Below are positions 1-9,193 of a stretch of DNA of 64,000 nt, piece by piece (within the stretch, counting starts at the first letter, position 1; each line of letters opens with the position of its first letter). A program made the translations under genes and the position numbers. The notes beneath the pieces are model-generated. The model saw only the letters and a program-made list of their open reading frames with translations. It searched no databases and was not told the origin of the DNA. The stretch covers positions 1,602,539-1,666,538 of the forward strand of contig NZ_LT615227.1 in the NCBI RefSeq assembly GCF_900096755.1. Direction: 5' to 3'. The stretch is from Polynucleobacter necessarius (lineage in GTDB: Bacteria > Pseudomonadota > Gammaproteobacteria > Burkholderiales > Burkholderiaceae).

Positions 1-28
1 AAAAAAAACCGCCATATAAAGCGGTTTT
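1..28 (-). terminator. rho-independent terminator of leuA
   Basis: Inverted repeat AAAACCGC (5-12) / GCGGTTTT (21-28) with an 8-base loop. On the minus strand it is followed by eight T residues (1-8). It lies about 40 bases after the leuA stop and would end the ilv-psd-pssA-leuA transcription unit. The window edge cuts any further context. Confidence 0.75.
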
Positions 29-66
29 GATTTAATTTCCCTTATAAATCAATAACTTAGCTATAT

Positions 67-1614
67 TTAAGGGGGCATTTGGGCATTTAACTTGGCCTGG
101 CTGGGATCGTGGAGCTTATTTAAGGCCGATAAATAGGCCTTGGCAGAAGCCGCAATGATGTCGGGGTCAGTACCAACGCCGTTCACAATGCGCCCACCTT
201 TGGTCAATCGAACAGTTACTTCACCCTGGGACTGAGTGCCTGAAGTAATTGCGTTTACGGAATACAGCAATTGCTCTGCCCCGCTTTTGGCAATACCTTC
301 AATTGCGTTCAAACTGGCATCAACCGGTCCATTACCCTCCGCTTCTGAGCTGATTTCTTTATCACCCATGCGGAAAGTCACGCGTGACTTAGGGCGCTCC
401 CCAGTTTCAGAATGCTGGCTTAATGAAATAAATTTGTAGTGCTCGCCCCCTTCAGCCACTGCTGAATCTGACATGATGGCAATGATGTCTTCGTCAAAAA
501 TTTCGGATTTTTGGTCAGCCAAAGCTTTAAAGCGTGTGAATGCCTCATTCAAGTCTGCTTCAACTTCAACAGTAATACCCAACTCCTGCAAGCGTTGCTT
601 AAAGACGTTGCGACCTGATAACTTTCCTAAGACTATCTTGTTTGCGGACCAACCCACATCTTCAGCGCGCATGATTTCATAGGTGTCGCGGTTCTTTAAG
701 ATGCCATCTTGGTGAATGCCAGAGGTGTGTGCAAATGCATTGGCGCCAACCACTGCCTTATTGGGCTGAACCACAAAGCCAGTGATTTGAGAAACCAATT
801 TAGACGCCGGGACAATTTGAGTGGCATCAATACCGCAGACCATATCAAAGTAATCTTTGCGCGTACGCAAGGCCATCACAATTTCTTCCAAGGCGGTATT
901 GCCTGCACGCTCACCCAAGCCATTAATGGTGCACTCAATTTGACGAGCGCCACCAATCTTCACGCCAGCTAACGAGTTAGCTACGGCCATACCTAAGTCG
1001 TTATGGCAATGTACAGACCATACGGCCTTATCTGAGTTTGGCACGCGAGTACGCAACGTCTTGATAAATTCACCGTATAACTCCGGGGTTGCATAACCAA
1101 CTGTATCGGGAATATTGATTGTGCTAGCGCCCTCGTTAATGACGGCCTCAACAACCCTGCACAAGAAATCCATCTCTGAGCGGTAACCATCTTCAGCAGA
1201 GAATTCAATATCAGAAGCAAAGTTGCGAGCAAAACGAATTGAGCGTTTGGCTTGCTCCAAGACCCCTTCTGGAGACATGCGCAATTTAACCGCCATATGC
1301 AATGGGCTCGTTGCCAAGAAGGCATGGATACGCTTGGCATTAGCAGTCTGTAAAGCATCGGCAGCGCGTGTGATGTCCTTGTCATTAGCTCTTGCCAGCG
1401 AACAAACAATAGAATCTTTTACCGCAGCAGCTACAGCTGAAATTGCCTGAAAGTCGCCTTCAGAGCTAGCTGCAAAGCCCGCTTCGATAACATCCACCTT
1501 TAAACGTTCAAGTTGACGTGCAATGCGTACTTTTTCGTCTTTGGTCATAGATGCACCTGGAGACTGCTCTCCATCACGCAAGGTGGTATCGAAAATAATT
1601 ACTTTGTCGCTCAT
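67..1614 (-). CDS. leuA: 2-isopropylmalate synthase
   Basis: First committed step of leucine synthesis: condenses acetyl-CoA with 2-oxoisovalerate in the cytoplasm. The N-terminal TIM barrel begins with [12 protein letters not shown] (about residues 9-20, metal and substrate binding) and has HCHNDLG near residue 205. The C-terminal third looks like the LeuA allosteric domain that binds leucine. Length, 515 aa, is normal for the family. I chose ATG 1614 over GTG 1617 because GGAGAG sits 7 bases before that ATG. The gene is intact and last in the ilvBHC-psd-pssA-leuA row. It is preceded by a Leu-rich leader ORF and terminator hairpin, so it is probably attenuated separately from the upstream genes. 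Confidence 0.97.
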   Translation of the reverse strand: MSDKVIIFDTTLRDGEQSPGASMTKDEKVRIARQLERLKVDVIEAGFAASSEGDFQAISAVAAAVKDSIVCSLARANDKDITRAADALQTANAKRIHAFLATSPLHMAVKLRMSPEGVLEQAKRSIRFARNFASDIEFSAEDGYRSEMDFLCRVVEAVINEGASTINIPDTVGYATPELYGEFIKTLRTRVPNSDKAVWSVHCHNDLGMAVANSLAGVKIGGARQIECTINGLGERAGNTALEEIVMALRTRKDYFDMVCGIDATQIVPASKLVSQITGFVVQPNKAVVGANAFAHTSGIHQDGILKNRDTYEIMRAEDVGWSANKIVLGKLSGRNVFKQRLQELGITVEVEADLNEAFTRFKALADQKSEIFDEDIIAIMSDSAVAEGGEHYKFISLSQHSETGERPKSRVTFRMGDKEISSEAEGNGPVDASLNAIEGIAKSGAEQLLYSVNAITSGTQSQGEVTVRLTKGGRIVNGVGTDPDIIAASAKAYLSALNKLHDPSQAKLNAQMPP

Positions 1615-1670
1615 CACTACTCTCCAATGTGGATACTTATTAAGTTACCGCTTTATTCAATCTCTAAAAC

Positions 1671-1756
1671 AAAAACCCCAGCAATTTGCTGGGGCTGGTA
1701 TGTGGTGGTTAATGGATTCTATTCAGTCTCATCAACTCAGGCCTTACCCGCCCCAA
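1671..1756 (-). promoter_or_regulatory. leuA attenuator: terminator and competing antiterminator
   Basis: On the minus strand CCCCAGCAA/TTGCTGGGG (plus 1676-1694) forms a stable hairpin followed by TTTTTGTTTT, a rho-independent terminator about 57 bases before leuA. A competing pairing is visible: minus-strand TTGGGGCGGGT (plus 1746-1756), at the 3' end of the leader ORF, can pair with ACCAGCCCCAG (plus 1689-1699), which holds the 5' arm of the terminator, with one mismatch and one G-U. A ribosome stalled on Leu codons would leave the antiterminator free. A ribosome reaching the leader stop would cover it. The structures are read by eye. The mechanism is inferred from the known leu/his/trp attenuators. 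Confidence 0.8.
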
Positions 1757-1814
1757 GCTTTAGGCTTAGCGCTAGCAGAAGAAGGCTAGAGAGAAGTGAG
1801 AAATTCACCAACAT
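1737..1814 (-). CDS. leuL: leucine-rich leader peptide of leuA (attenuation leader)
   Basis: A 25-codon ORF (ATG 1814, TGA 1737-1739) between pssA and leuA. Ten of 25 residues are leucine, including four consecutive Leu codons CTT CTT CTG CTA at codons 11-14, then Leu at 16, 18 and 20. It ends 43 bases before the terminator hairpin, and its last codons contain the antiterminator arm. This is the arrangement of a ribosome-mediated attenuator that senses charged tRNA-Leu. No clear Shine-Dalgarno is visible. A TATATT box (plus 1821-1826) ends 6 bases before the ATG, so the leader might be translated from a leaderless transcript. The peptide itself probably has no function beyond translation. Confidence 0.82.
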   Translation of the reverse strand: MLVNFSLLSSLLLLALSLKLGAGKA

Positions 1815-1842
1815 GGAATAAATATACCCGAAAAATAGCTAA

Positions 1843-2673
1843 TTAGCTAAAACGCCGGCCCCGGAGACGTTCCCAGGCCCAAATCACATAACCAGAAATC
1901 GAATACACCACAAACAAACCAAACAAGGTTAAGGGTGGATTAGAGGAAATCAGCACAAAGGTCAGGATCATGAGAACCATGACGCCAAAAGGCACTCGAT
2001 AGCGTACATCCAAGGCCTTACCGCTATAGAAGCGAGCATTGGAAACCATAGTCAGGCCGGCATATACCGCGATAAAGAAGGTAATCCAGGGAATCGCTGT
2101 GTCACGAACCGGAATCTTATTGTCATCGGCCAACCAAATGAAACCAGCCATCAAAGAGCCTGCCGCTGGGCTTGGTAAACCTTGGAAGAATTTCTTATCA
2201 ACAACGCCAGTGTTGACGTTAAAACGAGCTAAACGCAAGGCAGCGCCAGCGCAATAAGTAAAGGCGGCCAACCAGCCCCATTTACCCAAATCTTTTAAGG
2301 CCCACTCGTAAGCAACCAGAGCTGGTGCCACGCCAAATGACACCATGTCAGCCAAAGAGTCGTATTGCTCGCCAAAAGCACTTTGTGTATTAGTCATGCG
2401 CGCAACGCGACCATCCATACCATCCAGAACCAAGGAAGCAAAAATTGCAATGGCAGCAATCTCAAACTGATGGTTCATCGCATTGACAATAGCGAAGAAA
2501 CCACAGAACAATGCAGCGGTAGTAAATGCGTTTGGTAACAGATAGATGCCCTTGCTTCTTAAGCGGGGCTTTTGTGGGTGAAGCTCTTCTACCCAGTCAT
2601 CATCATTGCGATCAACGCGATGACGTGAAAGGCGACTGCGATCTAAACGGCCACGACGGCGAAATGTAGTCAA
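1843..2673 (-). CDS. pssA: CDP-diacylglycerol-serine O-phosphatidyltransferase
   Basis: Integral inner-membrane enzyme that makes phosphatidylserine from CDP-diacylglycerol and serine, the substrate of the Psd encoded just upstream. The CDP-alcohol phosphatidyltransferase signature starts at Asp84 (DGMDGRVAR, then G and two spaced Asp in GEQYDSLAD). About seven hydrophobic segments follow a basic, Arg-rich cytoplasmic N-terminus of about 40 residues. At 276 aa it fits the type II family of proteobacteria. It lies 31 bases after psd on the same strand, so the two are cotranscribed. A short palindrome overlaps its end (TAGCTAATTAGCTA around 1837-1850) with five T after it on the minus strand. 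It is at best a weak terminator. Confidence 0.95.
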   Translation of the reverse strand: MTTFRRRGRLDRSRLSRHRVDRNDDDWVEELHPQKPRLRSKGIYLLPNAFTTAALFCGFFAIVNAMNHQFEIAAIAIFASLVLDGMDGRVARMTNTQSAFGEQYDSLADMVSFGVAPALVAYEWALKDLGKWGWLAAFTYCAGAALRLARFNVNTGVVDKKFFQGLPSPAAGSLMAGFIWLADDNKIPVRDTAIPWITFFIAVYAGLTMVSNARFYSGKALDVRYRVPFGVMVLMILTFVLISSNPPLTLFGLFVVYSISGYVIWAWERLRGRRFS

Positions 2674-2704
2674 TGAATATCCCAGCAGCGAATAATATTT
2701 CGAA

Positions 2705-3352
2705 TCAATCTAAGCCAGGCACACGTGCCAAAGCGGTATTCGTTGCAAACACTTTATCACCAACACTAACCAAAGGCTCAGCAGTTAGGGGCAAATATAC
2801 GTCCACCCTTGAACCAAAACGAATAAATCCGTAGCGCTCACCTGCTTTGAGGCGGTCGCCAACGTGGATGTAGCAAAGAATGCGGCGGGCAATTAAGCCA
2901 GCCACTTGAACCAAGGTCACGGTTTGACCGTTAGCATCTATAACAACGGCGTTACGTTCATTCTCGGTAGATGCCTTGTCTAAATCCGCATTAACAAACT
3001 TGCCAGGGAAGTACTGCACCTCTTTAACCAAGCCATTCACTGCGCTGCGGTTCGAGTGCACATTAAAGACGTTCATGAATACGCTGATCTTGAGCGCTTC
3101 ACGACCAGCATACGGATCGTTGGCATTTTCAACCACAACAATTCGACCATCCGCTGGAGATAAAACCAAATCGCGGCCCAGAGCAGGAATACGCTGTGGA
3201 TCACGGAAGAACTGCAGAACAAAGATAAAGATGATCCAAAGAGGCCATGACCATGCAATGCCACCCAAATAGTGGACTAGCAAAGTCACCGCCCCCACTA
3301 GAGCTAAATGCGGCCAACCTTCTTTCGCAATAATGGGGTGTGGATACATCAT
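2705..3352 (-). CDS. psd: phosphatidylserine decarboxylase proenzyme (short form)
   Basis: Converts phosphatidylserine to phosphatidylethanolamine at the inner membrane. It is a self-cleaving pyruvoyl enzyme. The likely processing site is Gly180-Ser181 in [11 protein letters not shown]; Ser181 would become the pyruvoyl group of the small subunit of about 35 residues. One or two hydrophobic helices lie at residues 14-45. At 215 aa it is the compact form common in bacteria other than enterobacteria. It sits between ilvC and pssA, a common Burkholderiales order, and is intact. Confidence 0.95.
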   Translation of the reverse strand: MMYPHPIIAKEGWPHLALVGAVTLLVHYLGGIAWSWPLWIIFIFVLQFFRDPQRIPALGRDLVLSPADGRIVVVENANDPYAGREALKISVFMNVFNVHSNRSAVNGLVKEVQYFPGKFVNADLDKASTENERNAVVIDANGQTVTLVQVAGLIARRILCYIHVGDRLKAGERYGFIRFGSRVDVYLPLTAEPLVSVGDKVFATNTALARVPGLD

Positions 3353-3415
3353 CTTTGTTCTGAGCCTTTTTTTAATGAACTTCTATTAATTTGATGCGTA
3401 CTTCTGAGTACTTAC

Positions 3416-4474
<1,059 letters not shown>

Positions 4475-4485
4475 TTAATAAAAAA

Positions 4486-4977
4486 TTAAACCTTGAGGAT
4501 GCGTTCGCCACGACCAATTCCAGAGCCGCCCGAACGGACAGTTTCCAGAATCGATGCGCGATCGATCGAATCAATAAAGGCATCCAATTTGACACCATCA
4601 CCAGTTAACTCGATGGTGTAACTCTTGTCAGTCACATCAATGATGCGACCGCGGAAGATATCAGTAGTGCGCTTGAGTTCTTCACGTTCCTTGCCTACAG
4701 CCCGCACCTTAATCATCATGAGCTCGCGCTCAATGTGTAGGCCTTCGCTCAAATCAAACACTTTCACTACTTCAACCAAACGGTTTAAGTGCTTGGTAAT
4801 TTGCTCAATAACGTCATCAGACCCAAAGGTCACGATCGTCATGCGAGATAAAGAAGGATCTTCAGTAGGCGCAACACTCAAGGTGTCGATGTTGTAACCA
4901 CGAGCCGAGAAAAGACCTACTACGCGTGACAATGCACCCGGCTCGTTCTCAATGAGTACAGAAATAATATGTCGCAT
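4486..4977 (-). CDS. ilvH: acetolactate synthase small (regulatory) subunit
   Basis: Regulatory partner of the catalytic subunit encoded immediately upstream. It binds valine for feedback control. The N-terminal ACT domain begins MRHIISVLIENEPGALSR, followed by a C-terminal dimerisation domain. At 163 aa it has the standard length. Its start codon overlaps the last base of the ilvB stop (position 4977), indicating translational coupling, which suits equal subunit supply. Confidence 0.97.
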   Translation of the reverse strand: MRHIISVLIENEPGALSRVVGLFSARGYNIDTLSVAPTEDPSLSRMTIVTFGSDDVIEQITKHLNRLVEVVKVFDLSEGLHIERELMMIKVRAVGKEREELKRTTDIFRGRIIDVTDKSYTIELTGDGVKLDAFIDSIDRASILETVRSGGSGIGRGERILKV

Positions 4978-6764
4978 TAGAGATCCTCGCTACCCAAAAG
5001 CATTTCAGTAATACCCTTGCCCGCTTGAACCATTGGCCAAACGTTTTCTTCTGGGTCGGTCTGGAAATCCATGAATACGGTGCGATCCTTTAAGCGAATT
5101 GCTTCTTTAAGGGCGCCCTCAACATCAGATTTCTTTTCAATACGCATACCAACGTGACCATAGGCTTCAGCCAACTTCACAAAGTCTGGCAATGAATCCA
5201 TATAGGAGCTGGAATAACGCTTGTTATAGGTAAGTTCTTGCCACTGACGAACCATTCCAAGGTAACGGTTGTTCAATGACACGATTTTTACCGGTGTGTC
5301 GTATTGCTTACAAGTAGATAGCTCTTGAATACACATCTGAATAGAGCCTTCACCAGTAATAGTGAAAACATCTTTATCAGGGAAAGCCTTCTTGATGCCC
5401 ATGGCGTATGGCAAGCCAACGCCCATGGTGCCAAGACCACCAGAGTTAATCCAACGACGTGGTTTATCAAACTTGTAGAACTGTGCAGCCCACATTTGAT
5501 GCTGACCTACGTCAGAGCAAATGAAAGCATCACCGCCGGTGAGCTCCCACAACTTTTGAACAACGTACTGCGGCTTAACAATTTGAGAAGTTTCGTCGTA
5601 TTTCAGGCAATCTTTTTTGCGCCACTCATTAATCTGGTCCCACCAGGCGGCAACTTTATCGCCATTCTTGCGTGGGCCAGCAGCTTTGAGCTGAGCAGTC
5701 AGCTCTACCAAAACTTCTTTGAGATTACCTACGATTGGAACGTCTACCTTAACGCGTTTAGAAATAACGGAAGGATCAATATCAATGTGAATAATCTTGC
5801 GTGGATGACTTGCAAAGTGTGCAGTGTTTCCGATAACGCGATCATCAAAACGCGCGCCGATAGCAATCAAGACATCACTGTGTTGCATTGCCATATTGGC
5901 TTCATAGGTACCGTGCATACCGAGCATGCCCAAAAACTGTGGGCTTGTTCCTGGGAATCCACCTAAACCCATCAGGGTGTTAGTTACTGGATAGCCGAGC
6001 AAGTCTGCGAACTCTTTTAGCTCAGGCGCTGCATCAGACAAAATCACACCACCACCTGTATAGATGTATGGGCGCTCGGCCTCTTGCAATAAAGCAACTG
6101 CCTTACGAATCTGACCGCTATGACCCTTAACTACAGGGTTATAGGAACGCATTTCCAGAGTCTCTGGATAAACAAATGCGCCTTTGGCCGCAGATACGTC
6201 TTTAGGAATATCAATCAACACAGGACCAGGGCGACCTGTCTGTGCAATATGGAAAGCCTTCTTCAAAACCAATGGAAGATCTTTAACGTCTTTCACGAGG
6301 AAGTTGTGCTTTATAACTGGGCGTGTAATACCAACGGAATCTGCTTCTTGGAAGGCATCTTCACCAATAGCGTATGTTGGTACGTTGCCGCTGATGATCA
6401 CCATTGGAATGGAGTCTGTGCAAGCAGTCGCAATACCAGTAACGGCATTAGTTACACCGGGACCAGAGGTCACTAAGGCAACACCAACCTTACCGGTTGC
6501 GCGCGCATAGCCATCTGCAGCGTGAACTGCTGCTTGCTCATGGCGAACAAGAATATGTTCAAACTTGTCCTGCTTAAAAATTTCGTCATAGATAAAGAGA
6601 ACGGAGCCGCCTGGGTAACCCCAAACGAATTCAACACCCTCTTTGTGCAATGCATGCACGAGCATCTCTGCGCCAATCATTTCTGGAGGCGCTGCATCAT
6701 TATTTGTATTTATTGATTCTTTATTAGCTTTAGTAGCTAAAAATTCGGCGCTGCTTGTATTCAT
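4977..6764 (-). CDS. ilvB: acetolactate synthase large (catalytic) subunit
   Basis: TPP- and FAD-dependent condensation of pyruvate with pyruvate or 2-oxobutyrate. The N-terminal TPP-binding domain has the catalytic Glu in RHEQAAVHAADGYARATG (about residue 77). The C-terminal TPP/Mg motif starts GEGSIQM and ends SLNN. At 595 aa it carries a poorly conserved leader of about 28 residues before the conserved start. I kept ATG 6764 because AAGGAC lies at a suitable distance upstream. It is the first gene of the operon. It could equally be labelled ilvI. No amino-acid-rich leader ORF is visible in the upstream region. Confidence 0.97.
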   Translation of the reverse strand: MNTSSAEFLATKANKESINTNNDAAPPEMIGAEMLVHALHKEGVEFVWGYPGGSVLFIYDEIFKQDKFEHILVRHEQAAVHAADGYARATGKVGVALVTSGPGVTNAVTGIATACTDSIPMVIISGNVPTYAIGEDAFQEADSVGITRPVIKHNFLVKDVKDLPLVLKKAFHIAQTGRPGPVLIDIPKDVSAAKGAFVYPETLEMRSYNPVVKGHSGQIRKAVALLQEAERPYIYTGGGVILSDAAPELKEFADLLGYPVTNTLMGLGGFPGTSPQFLGMLGMHGTYEANMAMQHSDVLIAIGARFDDRVIGNTAHFASHPRKIIHIDIDPSVISKRVKVDVPIVGNLKEVLVELTAQLKAAGPRKNGDKVAAWWDQINEWRKKDCLKYDETSQIVKPQYVVQKLWELTGGDAFICSDVGQHQMWAAQFYKFDKPRRWINSGGLGTMGVGLPYAMGIKKAFPDKDVFTITGEGSIQMCIQELSTCKQYDTPVKIVSLNNRYLGMVRQWQELTYNKRYSSSYMDSLPDFVKLAEAYGHVGMRIEKKSDVEGALKEAIRLKDRTVFMDFQTDPEENVWPMVQAGKGITEMLLGSEDL

Positions 6765-6962
6765 TTTCTTTCGTCCTTTGCAATTTTCGGCAAAAAATTG
6801 TTTGGTCTGTTCTGTCTCCTGCTTATGGCCTGAGTTCGAACGGCGCTGCTACCGGAAAAAACCACTTCACTTCTTGAGTGAGATTCTAGGTAGTAAGCCC
6901 TATATTCTATAGCAGTCCCCTAAAATGAATGAATTCTTACCGATTCAGGTCTAATCCATTGC
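6765..6962 (-). promoter_or_regulatory. divergent ilvB / sigma-factor promoter region
   Basis: A 198-base gap between divergent genes. On the minus strand TATAGAAT (plus about 6904-6911) is a good -10 candidate for the ilv operon, about 140 bases before ilvB. The long leader holds an imperfect hairpin TCACT/AGTGA (plus about 6868-6882), with six T residues about five bases downstream, and a second hairpin CAATTTT/AAAATTG close to the start. No leader ORF rich in Ile, Val or Leu was found, so translation-coupled attenuation is not supported here. The first hairpin could be a weak intrinsic pause or terminator. The sigma gene promoter must share this gap. Confidence 0.4.
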
Positions 6963-7535
6963 ATGGCATCAGCCCAAGAATTATCTGACTTTTTGAGTAG
7001 TGTCGAGCAGCGCGCTTTTAAGCAGGCTGTCTACGCCGTGCGTGATGATGACGCCGCGCTCGATATTGTTCAGGATGCCATGATTAAATTGGCCGAAAAA
7101 TATGGGGACAGACCCGCCGCTGAGCTCCCACCAGTGTTCACCAGAATTCTCCAGAATCGTATTCATGACTGGTTTAGACGCCAGAAAGTCCGAAATACCT
7201 GGGTCACCCTGTTTTCAAATATGGGTAAAAAAGCCGATGAAAACGATGATTTTGACCCCCTGGAGTCACTTTCAGCCCCTGACGATAGTGAAATTCACCA
7301 AGATGATGGGGCTCAAAAACTAGAACAAAGCCAGCTTTTACAGGCTTTGGAGTCAGAAATATCTAAATTACCTGTACGTCAACGAGAAGCCTTCCTGAGG
7401 CGTTATTGGGATGAGCTAAGCATTACGGAAACCGCTAAAGCCATGAGTTGTAGTGAAGGAAGTGTAAAAACTCATTGTTCTAGAGCCACCCAAACCCTAG
7501 CTAAAGCATTGAAATTAAAAGGAATTACGCTGTGA
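6963..7535 (+). CDS. ECF-type RNA polymerase sigma factor
   Basis: Alternative sigma factor of 190 aa. Region 2 covers about residues 10-75 (core binding and -10 recognition, with DIVQDAMIKLAEKYG and IHDWFRRQK). An acidic linker follows, rich in Asp and Glu. Region 4 HTH is at about 135-182 (LPVRQREAFLRRYWDELSI, then CSEGSVKTHCSRA). It is the first gene of a tight plus-strand operon. It overlaps the next gene by four bases (GTGA), and that next gene is a single-TM protein, the usual position of an anti-sigma factor. Regulon unknown. Intact. Confidence 0.9.
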   Translation: MASAQELSDFLSSVEQRAFKQAVYAVRDDDAALDIVQDAMIKLAEKYGDRPAAELPPVFTRILQNRIHDWFRRQKVRNTWVTLFSNMGKKADENDDFDPLESLSAPDDSEIHQDDGAQKLEQSQLLQALESEISKLPVRQREAFLRRYWDELSITETAKAMSCSEGSVKTHCSRATQTLAKALKLKGITL

Positions 7536-7993
7536 AAGACTTTGATAAGCAACCAACCGACGTCCAGGCCGATCAATTTGGCCGGACCAGTGCCGCCCTG
7601 CTTTCTCAAGGCGCTCACAAGCTGCCGGCAAATATTAAAGATCGACTTCATGCGGCTCGCATGAAAGCCCTCTCTGTCAGAAAGCCTGAAAAAGCCCTGG
7701 TTCGCAAACCAATTTTTGCAGGATCTAGCGGCACTTGGACTTCTGGCTCTAATGGCGTTTGGGATACCGTTGGTTGGGTAGCCCCATTAGTGGTTTTGGT
7801 TTTTGGCCTTATTGGCATCGCTCAGTGGCAAGATGATTCCCGTATTAACGATATCGCTGAAGTGGATGCGGCATTGTTATCAGATGACGTTCCACCAGAT
7901 GCCTATGCTGATAGCGGATTTATGGCCTTCCTAAAAAATGGTCCTCTATCCGATTCTGGCGATAGCGCTACCGACTCTGCGCTCAGTAAGTAA
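7532..7993 (+). CDS. DUF3619 family membrane protein, putative anti-sigma factor
   Basis: 153 aa, GTG start overlapping the sigma-gene stop (GTGA). Residues 1-80 are polar and cytoplasmic in character. One TM helix lies at about 84-101 (GWVAPLVVLVFGLIGIAQW), and an acidic C-terminus would lie outside. Order and topology match the DUF3619 genes found behind this sigma factor in Burkholderiales. An anti-sigma role is inferred from coupling and topology only. There is no zinc-binding anti-sigma motif. The downstream gene starts 20 bases after its stop. Confidence 0.8.
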   Translation: MKDFDKQPTDVQADQFGRTSAALLSQGAHKLPANIKDRLHAARMKALSVRKPEKALVRKPIFAGSSGTWTSGSNGVWDTVGWVAPLVVLVFGLIGIAQWQDDSRINDIAEVDAALLSDDVPPDAYADSGFMAFLKNGPLSDSGDSATDSALSK

Positions 7994-8012
7994 TTCTTTC
8001 GACCTTCGCCGA

Positions 8013-8630
8013 ATGCTTGCGCAAAAACATACATACAAAGCAAGTTTATTGGTGCTACTTGCTACGGCATGTTTTGCAATCAATATTTCTTCAGCTCTTG
8101 GACAGACATCGCCGCCGCACGGCAAAGCTACCGCCATTCCTGAAAAGAAACCGGATGGCACATGGGATAGCCTAAAGCCCGCTCAGCAAAAGATTCTTGC
8201 TCCACTTGAGGATGATTGGGACTACATGCTCCCAGATAGCCGCAAGAAGTGGATGCAGGTTGCCAATATTTATCCCAAGATGAGTGCTCAAGATCAAGAG
8301 CGTCTGCAGTCAAGAATGACTGGCTGGTCAAACCTTTCGCAAAAAGAACGTCGCATTGCCCGTGAAAATTATTTAAGCAGTCTCAAGTTCCCGGCCGAGA
8401 AAAAGGCTGAAGCTTGGAGTGCCTACCAAAAGCTCAGCGATGAGCAAAAAAAGAAGTTGGCCGAAACTGAAGCAAAGAAAAGGCCTAGCGCTACAAATGC
8501 TCCAACCCTTCAGCAGCATCCCATATCTTCAAAAGCGACCTTACCGCCAGCTGCAGCAACCGTACCAAGCCCACCAGCACCTGCCGAGAGCTCAGATTCT
8601 ACTGCTGAATCTGGCTCTAGCAGCAATTAA
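8013..8630 (+). CDS. DUF3106 family secreted protein
   Basis: The reading frame is open from 7938, but I place the start at ATG 8013 because the product then begins with a clean signal peptide (MLAQKHTYKASLLVLLATAC, cut near residues 30-32). The earlier start would overlap the DUF3619 gene by 56 bases. The mature part (about residues 45-150) has short Trp-, Gln- and Lys-rich helices (DDWDYMLPDSRKKWMQVA), typical of DUF3106. It ends in a Pro/Ala/Ser-rich, probably disordered tail. Periplasmic location is likely. Biochemical role unknown. It belongs to the sigma operon. Confidence 0.8.
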   Translation: MLAQKHTYKASLLVLLATACFAINISSALGQTSPPHGKATAIPEKKPDGTWDSLKPAQQKILAPLEDDWDYMLPDSRKKWMQVANIYPKMSAQDQERLQSRMTGWSNLSQKERRIARENYLSSLKFPAEKKAEAWSAYQKLSDEQKKKLAETEAKKRPSATNAPTLQQHPISSKATLPPAAATVPSPPAPAESSDSTAESGSSSN

Positions 8631-8656
8631 TTTACCCTTCAAATAAAAGCAGATTC

Positions 8657-9193
8657 ATGACGCCTGCTGAATTAGACATTCTGCCTTCACCTCAATTTTG
8701 GCGACGCGTTTCTTGCTCGCTCTACGAACAATTGGTTTTGTTGGGCGTGATCGCCCTTACTTTCTTAGTACCCAACCTGGCCCTAGGAATTTTATTTGGC
8801 ATCTCCCTGCCGAGCTGGCTTACCTTTATTTATCTCTACGCAGTACTAGGCATTTATTTTGTTTGGTATTGGACTAAATCTGGACAAACATTGGCAATGC
8901 AAACTTGGCGTGTACGTCTTATCGGTAAAAATGGGTACACAGTCAATCGTCGCCAAGCTATTTGGCGCTATGTATATGGCTCACTTTGGATTGCTCCCTG
9001 CGTTTTATTGCAATGGGCTTTTCATTTAGAAAAGTGGCAAATTATTGAAATGCTGTTTACGGTGGCATTGTTTTTTTGGCCACTGAGTATTTACCTTGAT
9101 CGCACAGCACCTCTGTTGCGTCAGAGCCTTGCAGACCGATTGGCCGGCACCCGCCTCGTAGAACTCCCTAAGAACCTAGTAACTCTCTCTTAA
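8657..9193 (+). CDS. RDD family membrane protein
   Basis: 178 aa with an RDD domain. The conserved Arg lies in the first helix region (FWRRVSCSLYEQLVLLGVIA). Further TM segments are near residues 45-75, 110-125 and 135-150, and the conserved Asp is in the last third (LADRLAGTRLV). It is the fourth gene of the sigma operon, 26 bases after DUF3106. The function of RDD proteins is mostly unknown; some have been linked to ion exchange. Its last 18 bases overlap tail-to-tail with the decayed permease on the other strand. Confidence 0.85.
   Translation: MTPAELDILPSPQFWRRVSCSLYEQLVLLGVIALTFLVPNLALGILFGISLPSWLTFIYLYAVLGIYFVWYWTKSGQTLAMQTWRVRLIGKNGYTVNRRQAIWRYVYGSLWIAPCVLLQWAFHLEKWQIIEMLFTVALFFWPLSIYLDRTAPLLRQSLADRLAGTRLVELPKNLVTLS

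Noticed and set aside
5325..5966. 213-codon open frame on the plus strand inside ilvB
   Set aside because: It is antisense to a clearly conserved gene, has no ribosome site and no recognisable domain. It is a by-product of codon bias.
6850..6885. Possible attenuator before ilvB
   Set aside because: The hairpin is weak, the T-run is several bases away from the stem, and no leader ORF with Ile, Val or Leu codons exists upstream.
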